Positions 6,559 through 12,873 of a DNA stretch of 15,950 nucleotides are shown piece by piece. The stretch is from an archaeon (lineage in GTDB: Archaea > Thermoproteota > Nitrososphaeria > Nitrososphaerales > CADDZS01): assembly GCA_021792315.1 (NCBI GenBank), contig JAJYUX010000031.1, positions 1 through 15,950 of the forward strand. The letters are read 5' to 3'. The position numbers were made by a program, and so were the translations under genes. How positions within the stretch are numbered: position 1 is the stretch's first letter; each line of letters opens with the position of its first letter. A model generated the notes under the pieces. That model had not been told where the DNA came from, did not search any database, and saw nothing but the letters and a program-made list of their open reading frames with translations.

Positions 6559-7580
6559 TTGGCAAAAGCTAACAGAGCGGTTTCACTTGGAGTCGCGGCG
6601 GTCATCATGTCAGCGGTAATCATTGTCGGGGGTTTTGGTATATATTTCAGCAGTACACTCAACACTAATGATCTAACAACAACTTCTAGTTCAGCGGGCC
6701 CCGATACAACTTCAGTGTCCACTGTTTCAGCCGAGTATCAACTAGTAGATACCAAAGGCGAGGTGTTTCTGTTCAATGACATCCCTTACCAGTTTGTCCT
6801 CGGCAATTTCACTGTAGATTTGGTGAATAACGGAACCGGTTACGACACTCCTCAGTCAAACGGAACTTCGACAATGTTTACGGGGTTTGTCTTCGCCTTT
6901 AACGTTACAGCCCTGACAAAACGATAGCCAATATCTTCTTTCTCTGGAGTCCACCCTGCGACATAAATTACGGACTGCCGCGCGAAACTCAAAATAGCTG
7001 GACAATCCCGAACTTTGAGAATCGGCAGAACCAATTCAACACAACGATCAATTACCTGCGTGCCAGCCTTTTGGTTTATTGGTTCACAAATTCGACTGGA
7101 TTGTTTGCCTCCTTTCAAGAGTTGGACGAAATACAAAACGGCACAATCGCTACTTCAATTACTTCCAGTTCAGTCAACACACCCTCACTCGCAACCATCA
7201 CAAGCACTTCATACTTGTCAAATTCATCCTGTTCGGGCATCGCATCAACGTATACACATCCGAATCCGAACGGGGGAGGGTGGTACATTCAGGTGAACTA
7301 TTCCGGAAGTTGGACTGCAACCATAACAAGCTACAACGCTTGGAGTCAGTCAGCACAATACGTAGCATACACAGAGTGTGCAGCGGGTCACGGAAACTTC
7401 ACAACACTTGCTCCTGACTACAATTTGAACGGGGAGTCTATGGAGTGTGTGACTGCTCAGAAAACGGATGGCGGAACTGGGAATCTTACAGTGGGTGTAA
7501 CTTGGGGTGAAGCTCTTAGAACGAACAGTACCGGACTGCTCGATGGGTCAACATCTATCTGTGAAGGAATTGCACCATAG
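6559..7580 (+). pseudogene. Membrane-anchored extracellular protein interrupted by one frameshift
   Basis: Two plus-strand frames make one gene. The first (TTG 6559 to TAG 6927) starts with a short basic segment and one hydrophobic helix (about residues 8-30), then a Ser/Thr-rich linker and a folded-looking domain ending ...FAFNVTALTKR. The second frame is open across the break and continues KTIANIFFLWSPPCDIN to a stop at 7580. One extra A in the aaaa run at 6918-6921 would restore a single protein of about 340 residues. The second half is rich in N-x-S/T sequons, Ser, Thr, Gly, Trp and Cys (NPNGGGWYIQVNYSGSW; YTECAAGHGN), typical of archaeal exported, glycosylated surface proteins. The family is unknown. 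The break may be a real mutation, a sequencing error or a programmed slip. A TATA-like box precedes the TTG. Confidence 0.65.
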
Positions 7581-7642
7581 GATTCGAAGAAAATAAATCA
7601 ATGAATCATGTCATACGGAAACATGTCCGTATAGATTTGAAT

Positions 7643-7795
7643 TCACTCGAGCACGACTTTCATTGTCGTCCAGTCCAGTTTCTTTCTAGCGGCAACCCAA
7701 TAGCTTGTCTTGCCTTGTTCGCGAATGATTACGCCTAATTCGTCTACGCGGAATCGTCTTCTGCACGGGTCACATCCATGGCAATTGCCAATCTC
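7643..7795 (-). pseudogene. Cys-rich small reading frame without a start (probable relic)
   Basis: An open minus frame of 50 codons encodes NCHGCDPCRRRFRVDELG followed by VIIREQGKTSYWVAARKK and LDWTTMKVVLE, then TGA. The Cys-x-x-Cys-x-x-Cys cluster followed by a basic run, and the natural-looking second half, suggest a real small metal-binding protein. No ATG, GTG or TTG lies in frame after the TAA at 7798-7796, so it is probably a truncated remnant or uses an unusual start. It is divergent from the coiled-coil gene, with the other gene's TATA box just upstream. No family recognised. Confidence 0.35.
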
Positions 7796-7805
7796 TTATG
7801 CAATT

Positions 7806-7814
7806 CTTAAATTT
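7806..7814 (+). promoter_or_regulatory. TATA-like box of the coiled-coil gene
   Basis: cttaaattt is centred about 28 bp before ATG 7838. This predicts a leaderless transcript and supports that start; no Shine-Dalgarno is present. Confidence 0.55.
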
Positions 7815-7837
7815 GCATTAGTTGCAGCGAGTTTTTA

Positions 7838-8785
7838 ATGAGCTTCTCTACCAGTTCAGGGCGCTCCTTTGGAGGAAAAAGTTCCCAAAGGAAGGGCCGT
7901 AAGAGAAAGCAAGAATTTCGTGAACGCAAGGTGGCCCAGAGGAAGGATCAGAAGAAAAGGCAAGAATTTCACAAACACAAGTTGAAATTCACAGAGGAGC
8001 AACATCTTGATTTCGAACAGCTAAAATCACGTGTAATTGTCGCGCTCGACAAGCTCGGACATCAAGTATTCTCAGTCGAACTAGGCGGATACACCTTTCA
8101 CAACTGGATGACAAGTTTCAATTTGCTTTTGGATGATTTCGAAGAGAAGGCCGGCCCAAAGAACCTTCCAAAGGTCTATTTTGATGCTAGGGGGATACTC
8201 ACTGAAGATCTTGTGAAACCGGCTGACACAGCGGACTTGGACTGGGAAATTCAAAACTTGGAGACTGAAATCGAATCAGTGACGAGTCACATGTCCGAGT
8301 ATATGCAGGAAGACAGCGGAAATAGAGAGAATCGGCTTAAGATCTCTTCCACGGCCGAGCGTCTCAGAACGGAAGAAGTGGAACTAAAGAAAAAGATCGC
8401 GCAAGCCGTTGATGACCTTAACAAGGCAAAGAAAAAACGGTCTGTCTTCAGAAAATTGCTTTCAAATTCGAAAAATTCCTCGATAGACTCGGCCAAAAAC
8501 ACAATTGAAATTTTGCAATCAAGAATTGTGGAAATCGAAAAAAACCTGCACGAGCTTCAAAGTATATCGCAACTCTATGCAAAGGATTTCAACAACGAGC
8601 TAAACGTTCTAGTGGAGAAGCTTCGCAATTTTCAGCAAAGTGAGGCGGAATTTATTGCAAAAAAGGATAAGATATCTCAGCTCCCTGAAAGGAGAATTGA
8701 AGCAACAGCTGCCCTGTCACAAATTATTTCCCTTCTGAAGCTGGGCGAATTGACAATGGAAGAGAAGACCGCCGAATTGGAGTAG
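7838..8785 (+). CDS. Hypothetical protein: basic N-terminal tail plus long coiled coil
   Basis: A 315-residue soluble protein that I do not recognise. Residues 1-15 are Ser/Gly-rich. Residues 16-50 are strongly basic (SQRKGRKRKQEFRERK and similar), like a nucleic-acid-binding tail or a degenerate heptad. Residues about 55-115 look globular (FTEEQHLDFEQLKSRV, VELGGYTFHNWMTSFNLLL). From about 125 to 300 the chain is nearly all helix with heptad-like spacing (coiled coil), interrupted near 205-215 by SNSKNSS. There is no signal peptide or membrane segment. The ATG has a TATA-like box 28 bp upstream. It is the last intact gene before the tRNA-Leu repeat, inside the putative integrated segment, with no same-strand partner. 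A DNA- or RNA-bound structural or bridging role is only a guess from charge and coiled coil. Confidence 0.8.
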   Translation: MSFSTSSGRSFGGKSSQRKGRKRKQEFRERKVAQRKDQKKRQEFHKHKLKFTEEQHLDFEQLKSRVIVALDKLGHQVFSVELGGYTFHNWMTSFNLLLDDFEEKAGPKNLPKVYFDARGILTEDLVKPADTADLDWEIQNLETEIESVTSHMSEYMQEDSGNRENRLKISSTAERLRTEEVELKKKIAQAVDDLNKAKKKRSVFRKLLSNSKNSSIDSAKNTIEILQSRIVEIEKNLHELQSISQLYAKDFNNELNVLVEKLRNFQQSEAEFIAKKDKISQLPERRIEATAALSQIISLLKLGELTMEEKTAELE

Positions 8786-8804
8786 AGCGGCATGGCAAAG
8801 ATAG

Positions 8805-8969
8805 AGGCCCGCGCTGCAAGCTGAATACGAGTCGCGGAATCGTCGTCGAACGCTGTCAATGGGTAGATGCGCGGTGCTTGGACATCCAGGTGTCGTGGAA
8901 AAGCTCATTCTTGTTTCAACAGGCGCCGCTGTTTCGAAAAGAGTCGGCGGATTGTGTGGTTTTTCATAG
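8805..8969 (+). pseudogene. Alpha/beta-hydrolase scrap
   Basis: An open frame of 54 codons (ATG at 8859, stop at 8967-8969) contains LSMGRCAVLGHPGVVEKL followed by ILVSTGAAVSKRV. This matches the stretch of alpha/beta hydrolases from the nucleophile elbow (G-x-S-M-G) through ...HP..VEKL.LVSTG. The spacing between SMG and HP is a few residues shorter than usual. The catalytic Asp and His regions are missing, and no frame carries the rest of the fold, so it is a fragment. It lies between the coiled-coil gene and the att-like repeat. Recognition is by eye from a short segment. Confidence 0.45.
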
Positions 8970-9088
8970 AAATTGAAAGAAGACAAAGAGCGATTGAGAT
9001 GCTTTGTGCGGTCAGGAAGAAATTGAACCCACCATTTAGGCGTGGAAGCATACGGCCGGCCCCATCAATTTGGCAATCGGGGGTTTTA

Positions 9089-9119
9089 CTAGTAAATGAG
9101 TGCGGGGGGTGGGATTTGA
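9089..9119. repeat. tRNA-proximal copy of the tRNA-Leu 3'-end repeat (att-like)
   Basis: Covers the last part of tRNA-Leu (bases 9101-9119 of the minus-strand gene) and 12 bases downstream. It repeats 5472-5502 with two mismatches. The adjacent tttactagtaaa (9085-9096) is a perfect palindrome; its half tttactag also flanks the repeat at 5510 and the scrap at 2452. Confidence 0.7.
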
Positions 9120-9210
9120 ACCCACGAACCTCTAAAGGACGAGGTATCTCATCTCTTTCCGAAATGAAAACCTGAGCCTCGCGCCGTTGACCAGGCTGGG
9201 CGACCCCCGC
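9101..9210 (-). tRNA. tRNA-Leu (anticodon CAG) with intron
   Basis: Minus-strand gene. Acceptor GCGGGGG/CCCCCGC pairs fully, the discriminator is A at 9101 (as expected for Leu), and CCA is not encoded. The D-arm (GCC, loop with GGT, GGC), the T-arm GTGGG-TTCAAAT-CCCAC and a long class II variable arm (CCT/AGG) are present. The anticodon stem CGAGG/CCTCG encloses loop CT-CAG-G/A, split by an intron after position 37. The anticodon CAG reads CUG. A TATA-like box lies about 31 bp upstream. The 3' 19 nt are duplicated at the middle repeat, so this gene has probably served as an integration target. Confidence 0.95.
9146..9170 (-). other. tRNA intron, 25 nt, canonical position 37/38
   Basis: The sequence supports an archaeal bulge-helix-bulge. 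Exon CTCA pairs with intron TGAG (4-bp central helix), with 3-nt bulges GG^T and AT^A carrying the two splice points, and an inner TTTC/GAGA helix closed by a loop. Removing 9146-9170 restores a seven-base anticodon loop. Confidence 0.88.
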
Positions 9211-9237
9211 GAATGTAAAGTGCACTCGGAAAATTGG

Positions 9238-9245
9238 CTATAATT
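9238..9245 (-). promoter_or_regulatory. TATA-like box of tRNA-Leu
   Basis: Minus strand AATTATAG, centred about 31 bp upstream of the mature 5' end, fits a promoter giving a few nucleotides of 5' leader. Confidence 0.5.
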
Positions 9246-9268
9246 GTTTTCCAATGAGTGACTGAATA

Positions 9269-9964
9269 CTATGAATACTCTGTCTTATCGTATATTCCGA
9301 TCGACTTGAATGCTATCTTTCTATTGCGACAAGATTCGCACATGCCACATTGATACTTCCCATTTAGATAACAGCTCCAAGTGCGAAATACATGATCTCC
9401 CATAAGCTCGTGTGAAATCTTCAATAACTCTTCCTTCTTTTGCCCTGCAATAGCCGGGCTCCAGAGTTCTATCGGCGGATGCTTCTTCAATTTGATCGCA
9501 TCTGCATCTCCAAGATTCAATGTTCGTTCAAGACTTCTTGCAAAATCGGGTCTGCAATCGGGATATGGCTGATCAGTCAGGTGAGCGCCGTACGCGAGTA
9601 TTTCGGCGCCGATGGAAAACGCGTTAGCGGTAGCAATCGTGAGAAAAATCGCATTTCGTATCGGAACAATGATGTTACTCTGGAAATGCGAGGGAATCTT
9701 CTTTGAACTATCAGTAAGCACATTTGTTGATCCATACAGATCTTTCATGAATGAGATATCTACGAATTTGTGGCTCTCAACACCAAGGAATCTTCCAATT
9801 TCCTTGGCGCGTGAAATTTCCTTCTTCGCTCTCTGACCATAATCAAATGTCAGAAGATTGAGTGAATATCCTTTGGACTTCCAAAAAGCAGCGACACCCG
9901 AGCTGTCAAGTCCACCTGAAATGATACACACTGCTCTACGCGTTCTCAACCACTTCTTTTTCAT
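9269..9964 (-). CDS. queC: 7-cyano-7-deazaguanine (preQ0) synthase QueC
   Basis: Converts 7-carboxy-7-deazaguanine to preQ0 with ATP and ammonia. In archaea preQ0 is the precursor inserted into tRNA to form archaeosine. The ATP-pyrophosphatase P-loop SGGLDSS lies at residues 16-22. TFDYGQRAKKE and VPIRNAIFLTIA are family segments, and the C-terminal zinc site is Cys198, Cys206, Cys209 and Cys212 (C...CGMCESC). At 231 residues it has normal length. The ATG at 9964 is preferred because the conserved core starts shortly after; a TTG at 9988 would add 8 residues. It overlaps the end of queT by 29 bases, so the two are almost surely co-transcribed and translationally coupled. Confidence 0.93.
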   Translation of the reverse strand: MKKKWLRTRRAVCIISGGLDSSGVAAFWKSKGYSLNLLTFDYGQRAKKEISRAKEIGRFLGVESHKFVDISFMKDLYGSTNVLTDSSKKIPSHFQSNIIVPIRNAIFLTIATANAFSIGAEILAYGAHLTDQPYPDCRPDFARSLERTLNLGDADAIKLKKHPPIELWSPAIAGQKKEELLKISHELMGDHVFRTWSCYLNGKYQCGMCESCRNRKIAFKSIGIYDKTEYS

Positions 9965-10502
9965 TCGCCAATGGAGCAGCCAATCCAATTCTGACTCTGC
10001 TTTTCATCACCTTGTAAAGTGAGAATGGTAGAATTATGCCTGCTATTGCATTCCCCACAAAAACGGTTGCTGCTATTGACCAAAGGGGAATTCGGCCGCC
10101 AGTTCCGACCCACCAAACGAGCCAGCTGAGCCAGCTTGAAAGAATAACATCGAAGACAATGAATCCCGAGAGTATCGATAATCTTCTCTGAACCTGGACG
10201 CAGGCAAACATGGCGACGGCAATGAAACAAGTTGAGCCGACGAAGTCGTAAAATCCGAAGGGAGAGGTAATATCGGAGATGAAAGTTGCAAGAGGGGCCG
10301 CGAACATTATTTCGACCGGAAAAAACGGTGCGAGGCCGTAAAGCATGTCAGCCACTCTTACATTGACCTGTCCATAACTAATGAACGGAAGGATCTCGAC
10401 CAGCACTACGTATATTGTCACAAACATACCAATCAAAGCAAGTCTCTGCGAGCGTGCTCTGAGAATTCTTCGGGTTACTTTCGAGGTTACTAACTTTAGC
10501 AC
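9936..10502 (-). CDS. queT: QueT-family transporter (ECF substrate-binding component)
   Basis: A 188-residue membrane protein with five or six hydrophobic helices. The family-typical segment VRVADMLYGLAPFFPVEIM is followed by GATF-like AAPLATFISDITSPFGFYDF. QueT proteins are S components of energy-coupling factor transporters assigned to uptake of queuosine or deazaguanine precursors, which fits the overlapping queC. The general ECF ATPases are not in the window. The start is set at GTG 10502: a strong TATA-like CTATAAAAA lies 20-28 bp upstream on the minus strand, predicting a leaderless mRNA that begins at this GTG. The frame extends to 10658, but that extension lies upstream of the promoter and lacks membrane or domain character. 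Confidence 0.85.
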   Translation of the reverse strand: MLKLVTSKVTRRILRARSQRLALIGMFVTIYVVLVEILPFISYGQVNVRVADMLYGLAPFFPVEIMFAAPLATFISDITSPFGFYDFVGSTCFIAVAMFACVQVQRRLSILSGFIVFDVILSSWLSWLVWWVGTGGRIPLWSIAATVFVGNAIAGIILPFSLYKVMKSRVRIGLAAPLANEKEVVENA

Positions 10503-10521
10503 TGTACCATTTGCTCCGGGG

Positions 10522-10530
10522 TTTTTATAG
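10522..10530 (-). promoter_or_regulatory. TATA box of queT-queC
   Basis: Minus strand CTATAAAAA, centred 24 bp before GTG 10502. It is the clearest promoter in the window and it decides the queT start. Confidence 0.7.
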
Positions 10531-10691
10531 CGCAACGAAGATGGTATTGACCACGCGCTATCTCTTTGCGAGATCGGAGAACAGATCCAGGTTCGCCTCT
10601 TAAGGAATTTGGTTTCTTTGAGTGACCAGTATTCCGGTTCTCCAATGTGCATCTCCAAAAGGCAGTTATGCTATTTTGCTCCGCTCCGGAG

Positions 10692-11486
10692 ATGCCGACG
10701 CACTTGATCAAGTCGAATACTGTCAAATCCAAACACATAGTGGTGATCGGAGATAGCCGGAAGATGAAAATTGTTGGAAACGGCTCGGTTCGCGTCTGTG
10801 TAACTTCACCTCCATATTTTCGGAAGAAGAAATACGAAACTCAGTACTCGACATATGAAGAATACAGAAATTATCTGATACAAGTCTGGAATGAAGTCAG
10901 AAAGAAACTTTCGAACTCCGGTCTTTTGTTTGTGAATATTGGAAACTCCTTCGATAACCAATTCAAATCGCACGATATCGCCTCAGATATCTGCGCATGC
11001 GGATTTAATCTGGTCCAGTCGGTCATCTGGGTGAAGGGGCATCATTCTCCTGTTCAGGGAAACAAACACCTCAATCATTTGTTTGAGTACATCTTCATAT
11101 TCTCCAAAACAACAAATTACAAATTACATCGACTCGCGATCGGCGTGCCCTATAAGGATAAGTCAAACATTGGCAGATGGAAAGTGGCAAAAAAGGATGT
11201 GAGATGCAGAGGGGATGTGTGGCATATTAATTATGAGACTGTGCAGCGTCACTCGCAGAAGCTACACGATGCAATTTTCCCAATAGAGCTACCGGAGATT
11301 TGCATAAAATTGGCTGCTAATAGGAAGATAGACTTGGTGCTAGATCCGTTCCTCGGGTCTGGAACCACGACGCTTGCGGCTCACAGACTCGGGAGAAATT
11401 CATTTGGATACGAAGTGAACCCGAAATATGAGCGAATCATCAGAAAGAAGCTGTCAGTAGTGCCGAACTTGAAAATTAGGCGTTGA
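10692..11486 (+). CDS. Orphan beta-class DNA methyltransferase (N4-cytosine or N6-adenine type)
   Basis: An S-adenosylmethionine-dependent DNA methyltransferase of 264 residues. The catalytic motif IV, TSPPY, is at about residues 38-42. The AdoMet-binding motif I, DPFLGSGTTTLAAHRLGR, comes late, at about 218-235, followed by GYEVNP. The order catalytic motif then motif I defines the beta class; an SPPY form is most often N4-cytosine. In between, SNSGLLFVNIGNSF and SVIWVKGHHSPVQGNKHLNH match the family. No restriction endonuclease or specificity subunit lies next to it, so it appears solitary. The start is uncertain: ATG 10692 places the domain naturally, GTG 10647 would add 15 residues, and GTG codons near 10741 would shorten it. 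It is divergent from queT and convergent with alaX (5-bp gap). Confidence 0.88.
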   Translation: MPTHLIKSNTVKSKHIVVIGDSRKMKIVGNGSVRVCVTSPPYFRKKKYETQYSTYEEYRNYLIQVWNEVRKKLSNSGLLFVNIGNSFDNQFKSHDIASDICACGFNLVQSVIWVKGHHSPVQGNKHLNHLFEYIFIFSKTTNYKLHRLAIGVPYKDKSNIGRWKVAKKDVRCRGDVWHINYETVQRHSQKLHDAIFPIELPEICIKLAANRKIDLVLDPFLGSGTTTLAAHRLGRNSFGYEVNPKYERIIRKKLSVVPNLKIRR

Positions 11487-11491
11487 CCTGC

Positions 11492-12223
11492 CTAGGGTAG
11501 GACAATTTCAATCCGTTTGTTGTCCTTTCCCTTGTTCTGAGTCTTTGAAATTCTAATCTCACCGATTTCTGATGTTTTTGCTACGTGAGTGCCGCCATCC
11601 AGTTGGGCATCGAATCCAACTATTTCGACTATACGGAGTTTCTGAAGTCCTTTTGGTAGCAGGTCAGCCGAGAGCTTGTACATCTCTTTCTTCTGTAGAG
11701 CCTCCTCTGTCGTTAGCCAGTACGTCCGCACCTCGTGGTTGTCATTTACAATTCGGTTCACTTCAGACTCAATCGTTGCCAGTCGATCTTTTGAAAGATC
11801 GTCCAAACTGAAATCAAGCCTTGCACGATCGGGGTATATCTGCCCTCCCGTTATTTTGGACGCAAATTTCTGAAAGACTACACCAGACAATACATGTAGC
11901 GCCGTGTGGTATCGCATGTGAGCGTACCGAAGCGGCCAGTCTATTGACCCATGAATATTGCTTCCCATCAGGCTGGCGATATCGGGAGTCGAAATCGGAC
12001 TCTCGAGAGTGTGAACAACAACACGCTCTGTCTTCGAGGATTCGACAACATTATGGCTGGATCCATCAGCAAAGACGATCGAGCCCAGATCTGAAGGCTG
12101 ACCGCCGCCTCTGGGATAGAATGCTGTTTTTTCAAGAATCAGAGACTTTGGATCGGGTACTTCAGATATCTTGGAGTCAAACTCCTTGAGATAATGATCT
12201 TCAAGATACAACAGTTCAGTCAT
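11492..12223 (-). CDS. alaX: Alanyl-tRNA editing protein AlaX
   Basis: A free-standing trans-editing hydrolase that removes Ser or Gly mischarged on tRNA-Ala. The N-terminal barrel begins MTELLYLEDHYLKEFDSK and carries the glycine-rich GGGQPSD (residues 39-45), the mark of AlaX-M/AlaRS editing domains. The zinc-site motif His106-TAL-His110 is intact. The second metal motif, usually C-GGT-H, reads D-GGT-H (Asp209, His213), so a Cys ligand is replaced by Asp. With 243 residues it is AlaX-M length. The start at ATG 12223 is favoured because a TATA-like box (12251-12258) sits 31 bp upstream. The in-frame ATGs at 12247 and 12244 lie too close to that box. It is divergent from the hypothetical gene at 12352. 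Confidence 0.92.
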   Translation of the reverse strand: MTELLYLEDHYLKEFDSKISEVPDPKSLILEKTAFYPRGGGQPSDLGSIVFADGSSHNVVESSKTERVVVHTLESPISTPDIASLMGSNIHGSIDWPLRYAHMRYHTALHVLSGVVFQKFASKITGGQIYPDRARLDFSLDDLSKDRLATIESEVNRIVNDNHEVRTYWLTTEEALQKKEMYKLSADLLPKGLQKLRIVEIVGFDAQLDGGTHVAKTSEIGEIRISKTQNKGKDNKRIEIVLP

Positions 12224-12250
12224 ATTCTTGCGAGAACTCTTCATCAACCG

Positions 12251-12258
12251 CTATATTT
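12251..12258 (-). promoter_or_regulatory. TATA-like box of alaX
   Basis: Minus strand AAATATAG, centred about 31 bp before ATG 12223. It is within the divergent promoter region shared with the hypothetical gene. Confidence 0.5.
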
Positions 12259-12351
12259 CTTATTCTGAATCTGAAAGACAATGCTCAAATAAACTTGCAA
12301 ACAAATGGGTTTCGAAAGAGAACAATGAGTCATTTTGGAGAGGAGCCTGAT

Positions 12352-12825
12352 ATGTACAAGGTTTTAGTATACAATCAACTTTCGCCCGAAGAGGTGGCAA
12401 AGTCTAACATTGACATTCACAAAGTTTCTTTCTGGGCAATAACTGCGAGCGCACCCGGAAGCGCTGCTTTGGATGACCCTCACGTTACTGTATTCTGGTA
12501 CGGCCCGAATGTTTCGTCAGAAAAGGGGTTGGTGGTGTACATGAAGGCACACAAACTGGATAAGAAGTACACAGAATCTATAGCTTCAGTCGTGGCAGCA
12601 AAGGTTGGGGGAACTCCATCAGAAAAGGAATCGGGTACTGAGTTCAAGAATTTTACTATGAAGATAAGCTACGCATCAATTGCAGAACTTGCGAACGAGA
12701 TCAAAAAGTCGGGCAATCTGAACTGTGATTGTACTCTTGAATACGAAATGGTATCGAAGCAAGAGAAGGCTCAGATGACAATTCCAAAAACAAAGTTGCT
12801 TGGCGAGAAACCGCTAGAGAAGTAG
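12352..12825 (+). CDS. Hypothetical soluble protein
   Basis: A 157-residue protein of unknown family. It looks like a mixed alpha/beta cytoplasmic domain: MYKVLVYNQLSPEEVAKS opens with a strand and helix, DDPHVTVFWYGP is a beta-rich middle, a Lys/Glu-rich helix follows (AHKLDKKYTESIASVVAAK), then FKNFTMKISYASIAEL, and a basic C-terminal tail. There is no signal peptide, membrane helix or Cys cluster (only NLNCDC near residue 125). The start ATG 12352 is chosen because ggagagg (12337-12343) precedes it by 8 nt; the in-frame ATG 12325 and TTG 12295 are alternatives. It is divergent from alaX and precedes the 2H gene on the same strand by 48 bp, but the 2H gene has its own TATA-like box. Confidence 0.8.
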   Translation: MYKVLVYNQLSPEEVAKSNIDIHKVSFWAITASAPGSAALDDPHVTVFWYGPNVSSEKGLVVYMKAHKLDKKYTESIASVVAAKVGGTPSEKESGTEFKNFTMKISYASIAELANEIKKSGNLNCDCTLEYEMVSKQEKAQMTIPKTKLLGEKPLEK

Positions 12826-12841
12826 AGTCTCGGCGGAATCG

Positions 12842-12848
12842 TTTTATT
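12842..12848 (+). promoter_or_regulatory. TATA-like box of the 2H phosphoesterase gene
   Basis: ttttatt is centred about 29 bp before GTG 12874, supporting a near-leaderless start there. Confidence 0.4.
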
Positions 12849-12873
12849 CGATTTCATCTTCTGATACTCGGGA

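Noticed and set aside
8867..9225. Frames on both strands running through tRNA-Leu
   Set aside because: They translate the tRNA (GGWDLNPRTSKGRGI is a classic tRNA artefact) and are not genes.
10503..10658. N-terminal extension of queT to an upstream start
   Set aside because: It lies upstream of the strong TATA box, adds 52 residues without membrane or domain character and is not needed for the fold.
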